Of a DNA stretch of 64,000 nt, positions 9,192-17,595 are shown in pieces; the first letter of the stretch is position 1; every line of letters starts with the position of its first letter. Source of the stretch: CADCWN01 sp046328475. GTDB taxonomy: Bacteria > Chloroflexota > Chloroflexia > Thermomicrobiales > CADCWN01. The notes below the pieces were generated by a model, which was not told the DNA's origin, ran no database searches, and was given only the letters and a program-made list of their open reading frames with translations. The stretch lies in contig JAXLWN010000022.1 in NCBI GenBank assembly GCA_046328475.1, positions 29,528 through 93,527 on the forward strand, in the 5' to 3' direction. The translations under genes and the position numbers were made by a program.

Positions 9192-10001
9192 TCAGGCGCG
9201 GCTCGCCGCAAGCAGCGGTGCCATCGCGCTGACCAGCACCACACCATCCACCGACCGCACCAGCGGCACGGTCGTCTCGCGGTCGATCTCGGCGCAGAAG
9301 GGGATATCATCCCCCAACCCGATCTGCGCCAGATGCTGCCCGGCGGAGGTGCGGCGAAGAACCTGCTCCCAGTCGCTCTGCGCGGGTTCCTGGATGCCAT
9401 CGAGCGAAGCCTGGCGGAGCGTCTCGCTCGCGATTGCCGCGTCGCTGAGTTCGATCGATACACCGGCGAGCGCGGCTTCGCCGGTGAGTGCAGCGACGAT
9501 CTGCCCGGCCGCGAGCGTGTCGTCCAGCGCGAAAGCCCGCCCGCCCGCACCCCCACTGCAGACGATCAGGATCGGCCGACCCAGCTCGCGGGCCTGCTCA
9601 AGCGCCGCCCTGGCGACGGTGGCGCTGTTGCGCAGGCAACCGAGCATGACAACCGGCGCGGTGGCGACCGCGCGAATTGCCGCAGTACCATTCGACGTGC
9701 TACAGATCGCCCGGCGTCCGGCGACGACGTCCGAACTGATCTCACGCGGCGAATTACCGAGGTCGAAATCGTCCGGCCTCAGGCCACCGATCTCGCCCAG
9801 CAGCACCGCCGCCGGATCGGCGCGCTTCGCCTCCCGCGCGGCCATCGCGTCGGCGGCGACCGCGACCGCCGCCGCCCCGCAAGCGAGCAGCGTGGTCAGG
9901 GTCGTGGTGGCGCGCAGCACGTCGATCACGACGCAAATGCTGCTCGCCGCCGCCTCGGGCGAGACCAATTGCGGGAGGAATGCCACGTCGATCCGCGTCA
10001 C
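9192..10001 (-). CDS. comB: 2-phosphosulfolactate phosphatase family protein (ComB)
   Basis: This 269-aa protein matches the ComB family, Mg-dependent hydrolases of 2-phosphosulfolactate in coenzyme M synthesis; bacterial members usually have no known pathway. Family-like stretches include VVIDVLRATTTLTTLLACG near the N-terminus, TSNGTAA, and the late SWD-type region ending DDIPFCAEID. I chose the GTG at 10001 because GGAGG lies six bases before it; the nearby ATG is out of frame and hits a stop at once. No other coenzyme M genes are present, so the substrate here is open. It is transcribed away from the polyprenyl synthase gene. Confidence 0.85.
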   Translation of the reverse strand: MTRIDVAFLPQLVSPEAAASSICVVIDVLRATTTLTTLLACGAAAVAVAADAMAAREAKRADPAAVLLGEIGGLRPDDFDLGNSPREISSDVVAGRRAICSTSNGTAAIRAVATAPVVMLGCLRNSATVARAALEQARELGRPILIVCSGGAGGRAFALDDTLAAGQIVAALTGEAALAGVSIELSDAAIASETLRQASLDGIQEPAQSDWEQVLRRTSAGQHLAQIGLGDDIPFCAEIDRETTVPLVRSVDGVVLVSAMAPLLAASRA

Positions 10002-10054
10002 GCCATGCCTCCGGAGATGCCGCAAAACAGGGATTGCAGCGAGTATAAACATAA

Positions 10055-10082
10055 AGTGTACACAGACACGTCATCTCGTCAA
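10055..10082 (-). promoter_or_regulatory. Predicted sigma-70 promoter of comB
   Basis: On the minus strand TTGACG and TACACT are separated by 16 bases, about 50 bp upstream of the GTG start at 10001. The region is AT-rich compared with the surrounding DNA. Confidence 0.5.
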
Positions 10083-10250
10083 GAACATGTCGGTTCTTGA
10101 TACAAGAATGTGCGCCATTGTAGCCGAATTGCTCAAGAATTGCGATGCCAAACCCGTTTTTTGGCTTTACAATGCCCTCAATGCTGTTCGGGGACGGCGT
10201 GGTGCAACGGCAAGAGTTCAGCCTACCGGTGCCGCCCGGCGCGTGTGCTC

Positions 10251-10278
10251 TTGCATGCGTGATCGCAATCGGTATGCT
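10251..10278 (+). promoter_or_regulatory. Possible promoter of the polyprenyl diphosphate synthase gene
   Basis: TTGCAT, 16 bases, then TATGCT (overlapping a second -10-like TATACT) about 60 bp before the ATG at 10339. The 10002-10338 gap is a divergent promoter region with no coding ORF that I believe. Confidence 0.4.
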
Positions 10279-10338
10279 ATACTCGCCGTACAATTGGAAG
10301 TTTCGGAAAAGTCCGAAACATGCGGTGCGGGGGATGGA

Positions 10339-11331
10339 ATGGTGAAGGTGCAGGTGCAACTACAGGACATCCTGGCGATGGTGCAGGATGACCTGGTGCG
10401 CGTCGATGCGAGGGTTCGGTCGGCCGCCGACGTCGAATACCCTCTCCTCGCCGCCGTTGTCGGCGACATCATCGGCGGTGGTGGCAAGCGCCTGCGCCCG
10501 GCGCTCATGCTCCTCATCGCCCGCGCGCTCGGCCAGGACCGCGAGCGGACCATTCTCGCCGCCGCCGCCTCCGAATTGCTCCACACGGCCGGCCTCGTCC
10601 ACGACGACCTGATCGACGAGGCCAAGGTGCGGCGTGGCAAGCGCACCCTGAACGCCGTCTTCACCCCCGGCATCGTCATCCTGGTCGGCGATTACCTCTT
10701 CGCCCAGGCCGCGCGCACCGCCGCCGAAACTGGCAGCACCCGCGTGATGGACATCTTCGGCCGCATCCTGGCCGAGATCACCGATGGCCAACTGCGCGAA
10801 ATCTTCAAGGCGCACGACCCCGAACAGACCATCGACGACTACGAGCGCCGCATCTACGGCAAGACCGGCTCCCTCTTCGCCGGGTCGGCCGAAATCGCCG
10901 CTGTCCTCAGCGACGCCCCCGAGGAGATGATCGCCGCCGCCCGCGAGTACGCCACCGATCTCGGCATCGCCTTCCAGATCGTGGACGACGTGCTCGATAT
11001 CCGCGAGACGAGCGAAACCCTCGGCAAGCCCGCCGGGTCCGACCTGCGCCAGGGCACCGTCACCATGCCGATGCTCCTCTTCCTCAACAACGGCCACGAC
11101 CCCGCCTCCACCTCCCGCCTGCGCCACGCCATCGCGGGCCACGAAGTCTCCGAAGCCGACTACGTCGCCGCAATCGACGACCTGCGCAGCGCCGACGTCC
11201 TCCGCAAGAGCCTCGACGAAGCCATCCGCTACGTCGAACGCGCCAAATCCGCCCTCGACGTCTTCCCCCCCAGCGAAGAACGCGATCTCCTCCTCGGCCT
11301 CGCCGACTTCGTCGTCGAACGCCACCGCTAA
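10339..11331 (+). CDS. All-trans polyprenyl diphosphate synthase
   Basis: A 330-aa trans-prenyltransferase that condenses isopentenyl diphosphate onto an allylic diphosphate, making the side chain of a menaquinone or similar lipid. Motifs: GGGGKRLRPALMLL, the first Asp-rich site HDDLIDEAKVRRG (about res. 88-101), GDYLFAQAA, the second site FQIVDDVLDI (about 211-220), and GKPAGSDLRQGTVTMP. The ATG at 10339 lies in the frame and follows GGGGGA; a nearby ATG at 10334 is out of frame. The product chain length cannot be read reliably. IspH, an enzyme of precursor supply, lies at 56.3 kb. Confidence 0.93.
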   Translation: MVKVQVQLQDILAMVQDDLVRVDARVRSAADVEYPLLAAVVGDIIGGGGKRLRPALMLLIARALGQDRERTILAAAASELLHTAGLVHDDLIDEAKVRRGKRTLNAVFTPGIVILVGDYLFAQAARTAAETGSTRVMDIFGRILAEITDGQLREIFKAHDPEQTIDDYERRIYGKTGSLFAGSAEIAAVLSDAPEEMIAAAREYATDLGIAFQIVDDVLDIRETSETLGKPAGSDLRQGTVTMPMLLFLNNGHDPASTSRLRHAIAGHEVSEADYVAAIDDLRSADVLRKSLDEAIRYVERAKSALDVFPPSEERDLLLGLADFVVERHR

Positions 11332-11353
11332 TCCCCCTCCACCCCGCACCCCC

Positions 11354-11390
11354 AGGCCGGGCTGTCCCGCAGACCGCCCGGCCTTTCTTC
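11354..11390 (+). terminator. Rho-independent terminator after the polyprenyl synthase gene
   Basis: AGGCCGGGC pairs with GCCCGGCCT, followed by TTTCTTC, 23 bases after the stop codon. Confidence 0.7.
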
Positions 11391-11434
11391 ACCCCTATCC
11401 CTCTCCACCACAAGTCAACACCTGATGCCCACAT

Positions 11435-11536
11435 GTGTAGGAGCGACGCGGTGCGTCGCCCGCGCCGCAACGGCTACCGCCCCGTCATCCTACCCGGTGC
11501 CCCAACCACGGTAAAGGCGGGTCTCAGACCCGCCCT
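11435..11536. repeat. Two GGGCG palindromic-word repeats (type B, partial)
   Basis: 11435-11461 reads GTAGGAGCGACGCGGTGCGT then CGCCC; 11517-11536 reads GGCGGGTCTCAGACCCGCCC. Both are palindromes of the kind seen in the type B elements at 28.7, 32.9 and 38.3 kb, each with a different central word. Confidence 0.55.
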
Positions 11537-11580
11537 TGTCGGCAACACCTGCCCCGCATTCCCCCACCCATCACACCCAA

Positions 11581-12655
11581 TTTCCCTCACCGTGGCACGA
11601 TTCGCCCCCTTCGGCGGGTCCGGATAGACAGCGGCAAGCCCGACCCCCGGCCGGTCCGCCCCTGCCTCACCCCACGGAGGCACACCATGATTCCCGCACT
11701 ATCACCCGCCCCGGTAGGAGCCCGACCCGCCACCCGTCCCCGGTTGACGTATGATGGGGGTGTAGCAGCAAGGGAAGCGCCGCCGGATCTGGCATCATGG
11801 GAGTGTCGAGCAGCCTGCGAGGTGGGGCATGCGCTTCCCGATACTACCAGATCGAGGCTGCGGGCCGGCGGTCCTGGCGCACGTGCCAGCACGCGGTGCT
11901 GGCGGCGCTGGGGCTGTACGCGCCGTGGCGGCACCTACCGGGCGGGCGGCCAGGCGGTGGCCTGCTTCGCGCCGCTCTTGGTGGCGAGCAAGCTGGCGCT
12001 GGATGCTGCTGACGTGGCGTCCCGGCCTGGCACGCCGCCAACCGCCCGGGCGCGATGCCGAGCCTGCGCCTGCTGCCGCCCGGCATGGAGGTGCGCTGGC
12101 CGGCTGTGCCGGCTGTGGAAGCGCGTGCGCGACCTGGGCTGGCCCGCTGCGCGCGCGAGGCCCGCGCGCTGGTGCCCTGGGTCGGCCGGCGCTCGCGCAG
12201 CGCCTTGCTCGTCGTCTGGTGGGACCACGGCCACCCGTCGCCTGCTGGCGCGCTGGGCCGCGGCTTCCGCCTGGGCAAGCGCCGCAACCCGCCGCGCCGA
12301 CCCCCGCCCGCGCGCTCGCCGTCGCCACCCTCTACGCCGTCGCCGTCGGCACCCGCGCCGAGGACGCCGCCTGGCTCGCCCCGGACGCTCGCCCCACCCC
12401 GCCCCACGCCCCCCGCCGCACCCTCAGCCGGCTCACCACCCGCTCTGCCCTTAGCCACTCGCCCTCCACGATCCCCACCTGTCCCGCAGGATTTTGGGGG
12501 GGCCAACCTATCGCCAACCACACACCCTAACACCCACCACCCACGCCAAAATCCCGCATTCCCGCAGGGATTTTGCCTCGCCCTACCCTGCTCCGAGTGA
12601 AGAGGAAGAGGAAGAGTTAAAATGAAAAAACAAACCTACTTTCCCCTACCCATAC
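11581..12655 (+). mobile_element. Possible mobile element, long form, with an unrecognised core
   Basis: Two flanks match a shorter locus at 25231-25562 on the opposite strand. Flank A (11581-11690) contains GTGGCACGATTCGCCCCC and ends CACGGAGG..ATG. Flank B (12497-12655) contains GGGGCCAACCTATCG, CCCACGCCAAAAT and GAGTTAAAATGAAAAAACAA. Between them lie 806 bp here but only about 51 bp at the other locus. The core (11691-12496) is very GC-rich and has overlapping open frames on both strands, none of which I can assign to a transposase or any other family. Calling it mobile is inference from the paired structure. Confidence 0.4.
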
Positions 12656-12882
12656 CCCACCGACCCACTGACGCACTGACACACCGACTCGCACCCTCAC
12701 ATTCCTCCCCACCGAACGGCCGATCTGTACATACACCCAATTGGTCGCTATACTGGCCCCAGCGAATACGGGTGGCACCGCCCACCCACCATCGGAACCA
12801 GCGGGGAACATCGACCCAGCCAGCGTTGCAGGCAGACTGCCGCACATACGGCCAAGCAACGATTCGGTGAGGGGAGCAGGCA

Positions 12883-14496
12883 ATGATCAGGCAACGGCAA
12901 GGCGACATTCGACACCGCAGTAAGCGCCGCCTGGCGACGGGCGCGCTGGCGGCGCTGCTCGCCACCAACGCCGCGCTCCCCTGGTGGTCCGGCGCGCTGC
13001 CCCCCGTCGCCGCCGACGTGCGCCCCTACAACACCGCCCCGCTCACCTCATTCGAGTCGGGCCTGGGTGCCGAGAGCGTCGTCACCGACGGCACCTCGGT
13101 CGTCTGGGTCGATGGTCGCGGCGTCCTCTTCTCCCGCACCCTGGCCGATGGGCGCGAGACGCGCCTGCTCGACACCCCCGCCCAGCGCAGCCATCTCGCG
13201 CTGGTCGGCGGCGTCCTCGTCTGGGTTGAGCGCAACGAGGGTGGCGCGTCGATTCGCGGGATGCGCCTCGGCACCGGCGAAGTCTTCACGATGGCTTCCG
13301 GACCCGGCGAGCGCAACAGCCCGGTCGTCGGCATCGGCACCGTCGTCTGGCGCGACGCGCGAGCCGGCAGCTGGAACATCTATGCCTACGACCTCGACGC
13401 CGGGCGCGAGTTCGCCCTGACCACCGCCGCCGCGCCGCGCGGGACCATCTCCATCTCCGGCCGCAACGTCGTCTGGGAAGAATTCCGCGATGGCCGCTGG
13501 ACCCTCGTCGCCTACGACCTCGCCGAGCGCCGCGAGACCCCCCTCACCACCGGCACCGACGACGAGACGATGCCCGCCGTCGGCACCGATGCCCTCGTCT
13601 TCGTCCGGCGGCAGTCGGGGCGGAGCGGCGGTGCCCTCATCCTGCGCGACCTCGCCTCCGGTCAGGAGCGCCTGATCGTCGGCGGGCACCTGATCCAGCG
13701 CCCGGTGATCGCCGGCAACCTCGTTGTCTGGGAGGACTGGCGCGACGGCGTCCCGAACATCTACGCCTTCGACCGGGTCACCGCCAAGGAGTTCGCCATC
13801 GCCCGCACCGAGGACGCGCGCAGCCCGGCGATCGGCGGCACCGTCGTCGTCTGGCTCAACCGGGGCCAGTTCAGCGCCCGCCTCACCGCCGTCCGCCTCG
13901 TCAAGGCCCTGCCGACCGACCCGCAGGACCCGCCGACCGTGACCGACCCCGACGTGCGCTACTTCTCGGAGACCAGGCACAACGTCTCCGGCGCGATCCG
14001 GCAGTTCTGGTTCCTCAACGGCGGCATCTCGGTCTTCGGCTATCCCCTCACGGAAGCCTTCGAGGAGACTGGGGCCGACGGCGTGAAGCGCCAGGTCCAG
14101 TACTTCGAGCGCGCCAAGCTGGAGTCAGACCCCGCCGATCCCAGGCGCATCTCCGTGGCGCGGCTGGGGGCCGATCAGGTCGCCGGGCGCACCTTCCCGA
14201 CCACGGTCTACTTCGACACCACCGACGACAAAGCCTACTTCACCGCGACCGGCCACTCGATCGGCGGCTGGTTCTACGCCTACTGGAAGGAGAACGGCGG
14301 GCTGCCCGTCTTCGGCTACCCGCTCTCCCAGGAGCTACAGGAGAATGGCCGGGTTGTGCAATACTTCGAGCGCGCCCGCTTCGAGCTGAATCCCGGTGCC
14401 GACAGCGCCCGCACCGGCGTGCGCCTGGGTCAACTGGGGCGCGAAGCCCTCGTGAAACTGGGCTGGCTCCTCCCCGAGCAGCAGTCAACGCCATGA
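12883..14496 (+). CDS. Secreted TolB-like beta-propeller protein with FGYPL repeats
   Basis: A 537-aa exported protein with a basic start and hydrophobic segment (RRLATGALAALLATNAALPW) and a likely cleavage site after VAADV. Residues 45-345 form repeated beta-propeller blades with VVWVDGRG, VVWRDARAGSWNIYAYDL, VVWEEFRDGRW and VVWEDWRDGVPNIYAFD. Residues 360-530 hold two repeats of the form GH-x-FW-x-NGG-x-FGYPL (FGYPLTEA near 385, FGYPLSQEL near 477) each followed by VQYFERA. The same repeats occur in the M23 peptidase at 22.6 kb. GGGGAG lies before the ATG. Probably binds a surface glycan or the wall; no catalytic site is visible. Confidence 0.85.
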   Translation: MIRQRQGDIRHRSKRRLATGALAALLATNAALPWWSGALPPVAADVRPYNTAPLTSFESGLGAESVVTDGTSVVWVDGRGVLFSRTLADGRETRLLDTPAQRSHLALVGGVLVWVERNEGGASIRGMRLGTGEVFTMASGPGERNSPVVGIGTVVWRDARAGSWNIYAYDLDAGREFALTTAAAPRGTISISGRNVVWEEFRDGRWTLVAYDLAERRETPLTTGTDDETMPAVGTDALVFVRRQSGRSGGALILRDLASGQERLIVGGHLIQRPVIAGNLVVWEDWRDGVPNIYAFDRVTAKEFAIARTEDARSPAIGGTVVVWLNRGQFSARLTAVRLVKALPTDPQDPPTVTDPDVRYFSETRHNVSGAIRQFWFLNGGISVFGYPLTEAFEETGADGVKRQVQYFERAKLESDPADPRRISVARLGADQVAGRTFPTTVYFDTTDDKAYFTATGHSIGGWFYAYWKENGGLPVFGYPLSQELQENGRVVQYFERARFELNPGADSARTGVRLGQLGREALVKLGWLLPEQQSTP

Positions 14497-14545
14497 TCGT
14501 CACGCCCGCTGACATATCCCCTATGCAGAAAAGATGCCCCGCTCC

Positions 14546-14575
14546 TTGACAGGGCCTCGGCGCAACCAATAGCAT
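14546..14575 (+). promoter_or_regulatory. Predicted sigma-70 promoter of yggX
   Basis: Consensus TTGACA at 14546-14551, an 18-base spacer and TAGCAT at 14570-14575, about 46 bp upstream of the ATG at 14621. Confidence 0.55.
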
Positions 14576-14620
14576 GGGGGGACGTTAGAGAGGCGTGTTC
14601 GCTGCGGCGAGGAGGGTGGC

Positions 14621-14938
14621 ATGGCGCGGATGGTGCAGTGTGTGAAGCTGGGTCGTCCCCTGCCCGGCCTGGAGAAGCCCCCCTTCCCCGGCGAACTCGG
14701 CCAGCGCATCTACGATCACGTCTCGCAGGAAGCCTGGCGACAGTGGCAGGCGCAGCTCACCATCATGATCAACCACTACGGGCTGAACCTCCTCGACCCG
14801 GCGACGCGCCAGATGCTCGACGAGCAGATGGAAGACTTCTTCTTCGGCGAGCAGCCCGAGATGCCCGAGGGCTGGACCCCCGGCAACCAGAAAGGCGGCG
14901 GCGCCCCCGCGAAGGGCGGTGCCCCGGCCCGGAAGTGA
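14621..14938 (+). CDS. yggX: Fe(2+)-trafficking / oxidative damage protection protein YggX
   Basis: The sequence MVQCVKLGRPLPGLEKPPFP with a single N-terminal Cys, GQRIYDHVSQEAW and MINHYGLNLLDP matches YggX, a small cytosolic protein linked to labile iron and repair of oxidised Fe-S clusters in enterobacteria. At 105 aa it is slightly longer than usual because of a Gly/Ala/Lys tail (GGGAPAKGGAPARK). The ATG has GGAGGGTGG upstream. It stands alone behind its own promoter. YggX is best known from Proteobacteria, so its presence here is worth noting. Confidence 0.9.
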   Translation: MARMVQCVKLGRPLPGLEKPPFPGELGQRIYDHVSQEAWRQWQAQLTIMINHYGLNLLDPATRQMLDEQMEDFFFGEQPEMPEGWTPGNQKGGGAPAKGGAPARK

Positions 14939-14944
14939 GCATCT

Positions 14945-15040
14945 CGTTCCGAGTTGAAAGGTTGGAGGGTTCGCCAGTTCGCCAGATGCTCGTGGTTTGC
15001 CCACGCCCATCCTCGAACCTTCGAACCTTCGAACTTTGAA
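14945..15040. repeat. Short tandem repeat pair (GGTTGGAGGGTTCG / CGAACCTTCGAAC) forming a hairpin
   Basis: GTTGAAAGGTTGGAGGGTTCG at the left is complementary to CCTCGAACCTTCGAACC and CGAACTTTGAAC at the right. It lies between yggX and the export transporter genes. Related but not identical arrays are at 6030-6064, 26637-26697, 30386-30423, 44822-44906 and 50308-50382. Confidence 0.6.
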
Positions 15041-15073
15041 CACAGCATCGGCGTGTGCTAGAGTTCACTGGTT

Positions 15074-15892
15074 GTGCTTCGTTCAGCGGGGGATGGATTG
15101 GTGGTCGCCAGGGCGCAGGAACTCTTCACCTATCGCAGCCTGGTGCGCAATCTTGTCCTGAAAGACCTCAAGGTCCGCTACAAGCACTCCATCCTCGGCT
15201 TCCTCTGGTCGCTGCTCAACCCCTTCCTGATGATGATCGTCTACACGATCGTCTTCACCAAGCTCTTGCAGCAACCGATCGCGAACTTCCCGGTCTTTGT
15301 CTTCGTCGCGCTCCTCCCCTGGAACTGGTGCGCCCGCAGCCTCGCGGGCTGCGCCACCAGCCTGATCGACAACGCCACGATCATCAACAAGGTCTACTTC
15401 CCGCGCGTCCTGCTGCCGATCTCCGTCGTCGCCTCCGAGGCGATCAACTTCCTGCTCGCACTCCCGGTCCTCTTCCTGCTGATGGCCTGGTTCCGCGAGC
15501 CGGTCACCCCCTGGATCGCCTACCTGCCGGTCCTCTTCATCTTCCAGGCGATGCTGCTGCTCGGCCTGGGCATGCTCGTCGCCGGCCTGAACGTGATCTT
15601 CCGCGACACCGGCGTGATCCTCGACGTGGTGATCCTCGCTTGGTTCTTCCTCACGCCGATCTTCTACGACATCCGCTATCTGGCGGGGCAGCTCAACCCC
15701 GAGCGCGCGACCTGGCTGCGCCGCCTGAACCCGATGGCCTCGATCATCGAGGACTACCGGACCATCCTCTACAGCCAGTCCCCCCCCGACCCGCTCTTTG
15801 GCTTGCGCACCGGGGCCACCTGCTTCGTCATCCTGGCGATCGGGTACCTCTTCTTCATGTCGATCAATCGCCGCCTGGGAGAGCACCTGTGA
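15074..15892 (+). CDS. ABC-2 type polysaccharide/polyol export permease (Wzm/TagG-like)
   Basis: About 270 aa with six predicted membrane segments (for example PFLMMIVYTIVFTKLL, FLLALPVLFLLMAWF, AMLLLGLGMLVAGL, VVILAWFFLTPIFYDI, VILAIGYLFFMSI). The N-terminal LVLKDLKVRYKHSILGFLWS is the hallmark of Wzm/TagG permeases. The start is uncertain: GTG at 15074, or TTG/GTG at 15098/15101, which follow GGGGGATGG. The last base triplets overlap the next gene (GTGA), so the two are co-translated. It should move a lipid-linked glycan across the membrane with the following ATPase. Confidence 0.92.
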   Translation: MLRSAGDGLVVARAQELFTYRSLVRNLVLKDLKVRYKHSILGFLWSLLNPFLMMIVYTIVFTKLLQQPIANFPVFVFVALLPWNWCARSLAGCATSLIDNATIINKVYFPRVLLPISVVASEAINFLLALPVLFLLMAWFREPVTPWIAYLPVLFIFQAMLLLGLGMLVAGLNVIFRDTGVILDVVILAWFFLTPIFYDIRYLAGQLNPERATWLRRLNPMASIIEDYRTILYSQSPPDPLFGLRTGATCFVILAIGYLFFMSINRRLGEHL

Positions 15893-17165
15893 GCCACCGG
15901 CCCGTCCGCAACGCCGCCCACGCGATCGAGTTCGATCACGTGTCGCGCCAGTTCACGATCCACCACGAGCGGCGCGAGTCGTTGCAGGACTGGTTTATCC
16001 AGCGCTTCCGCCCCGGCCGCGAGTCGGTGGAGAAGTTCTGGGCGCTCAAGGACGTCAGCTTCGACATCGTGCGCGGCGAGACGGTCGGCCTGATCGGGCG
16101 CAACGGCGCGGGCAAGAGCACGATGCTCAAGCTCGTCACCGGCATCCTGGAGCCGACCAGCGGCGAGGTACGCGCGGGCGGTCGCACCTACGCGATGCTC
16201 GAACTCGGCGCGGGTTTCCACCCCGAACTGAGCGGGCGCGACAACATCTTCCTGAATGGCTCGATCTACGGCTTCAACCGCCGCATCATGCGCCGCAAGT
16301 TCGACGAAATCGTCGCCTTCGCCGAGTTGGAGCAGTTCATCGACACCCCGGTGAAGCACTACTCCTCCGGCATGTTCATGCGCCTCGGCTTCGCCACCGC
16401 CATCAGCATGGACCCCGAGATCCTGGTGATCGACGAAGTCCTCTCGGTCGGCGATGCCGCCTTCCAGCGCCGCTGCAACGACGCCATCCGCAACCTGCAA
16501 GATAAGGGCGTCACCATCCTCCTCGTCTCGCACAGCAGCGAGCAGGTGCGCGAGTTCTGCCACCGCGCGATCCTCCTCTCGGGCGGCGGCGTCCTGGCCG
16601 ATGGCGCGGTCGAAGATGTGCTGACGACCTATGCCCAGCTGCAACTGCATGAGAGTGGTGAGCACAACCTGGAGATCGCCGCCGATCTGCTCGGCGCGAA
16701 GCATGTCCAGGCGCAATTCTCCAGCGTCGTGCTGCGCGACGGCAGCGGCATCGCCACGTCCCACATCGAGCCCGGTGCCCCCTATCGGTCGAATGCACCG
16801 CGATCGGCGATAGTCGCAGCCCGCTCGACGTGATCCTGCGCTGGCGCACGCCGCTCGGCCTGCTCCTCTTCGAGACGCGCGGCCCGCTCCCTGCCGCGCC
16901 CGATGGCGGCGCGCGGATTGTCGCGTGCCAGTTCCCCGCGCTCCCGCTCCACAGCGACGGCGTGGTGATCGAGGCGCACCTCTGCGACCCGGCGGGCAGC
17001 GTGATCATCGACAGCAGCGAGGTTCAGTTGCATGTCGCGGCGCAGCCTGGCCCGTTGCTGCGCATCGCCCACACCTGGACCGATACCACCGCGACCAGCC
17101 ACAACGGCTCCGCGCACAATGCGGCGGCGCTGGTAGCCGCCGCGCCCGACAGCAAGCGGCAGTGA
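15889..17165 (+). CDS. ABC export ATPase with C-terminal glycan-recognition domain (Wzt-like, frameshifted)
   Basis: Starts GTG at 15889, overlapping the permease stop. Walker A is GRNGAGKST (about res. 70), the signature is YSSGMFMRL (about 158), Walker B is ILVIDEVLSVGD and the switch is LLVSHSS. Near 16783 the frame changes: PGAPYRS stops soon after, while the next frame continues VECTAIGDSRSPLDVILRWR and ends at 17165. Joined, the protein is about 425 aa, the length of Wzt-type ATPases whose C-terminal Ig-like domain selects the exported O-antigen-like glycan. Operon with the permease, and probably with the next two genes. Confidence 0.9.
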
Positions 17166-17250
17166 GCGAAGCCAGCGTGCCGGGTGTCAGGTTCCTCAAT
17201 CCTGGTCCTGCACGTTGAACCTTGAACGTGGAACAGCCGAAGGCTCCTCG

Positions 17251-17595
17251 ATGACTCCCGACGATATCCCTATCGCGCCAAGCGCCGGTGATCGTCTGCG
17301 CGACCACTGGCGCGGTGAGGCCGAGCGGTGGGCGACGGTCAGCGCCCACCTGCCGGTTGGCGGGGACGGCCGCCTGGGCGCGGCACTCGGCGCGAGTCGC
17401 AAAGTGGCTCGCTATCTCCTGCGCTGGTACATCAACCCGATTGTGGAGCAGCAGAACCACTTCAACGCCGCGCTCCTCAGCCTCGACGCCCTCCGCGAGG
17501 CGCGCGAACGGGAACTCCTGCGCGAGATCGCCGAGCTGCGCGAGCGGGTCGACGCACTTGAGCGCCAACTGGCTTCCGCCGACAGCGAGCAATGA
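17251..17595 (+). CDS. Coiled-coil protein of a glycan-export locus, unknown function
   Basis: 114 aa with no family I can name firmly. It has a loop-rich N-terminus, a central RYLLRWYINPIVEQQNHFN that I associate with proteins fused or adjacent to glycosyl- and methyltransferases, and a C-terminal coiled coil (LREIAELRERVDALERQLAS). The ATG at 17251 is preferred over one 12 codons upstream because it follows GAAGG and a repeat lies just before. Its stop overlaps the next start (ATGA at 17592), implying coupled translation with the glycosyltransferase; a scaffold role in surface glycan assembly is plausible. Confidence 0.65.
   Translation: MTPDDIPIAPSAGDRLRDHWRGEAERWATVSAHLPVGGDGRLGAALGASRKVARYLLRWYINPIVEQQNHFNAALLSLDALREARERELLREIAELRERVDALERQLASADSEQ

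Noticed and set aside
10040..10340. tRNA or riboswitch in the comB/prenyltransferase gap
   Set aside because: No cloverleaf or known aptamer could be folded by eye; the region is better explained as two divergent promoters.
11691..12496. A transposase in the core of the long element
   Set aside because: I could find no DDE, HUH or serine/tyrosine recombinase motif in any frame, so the core is left unassigned.
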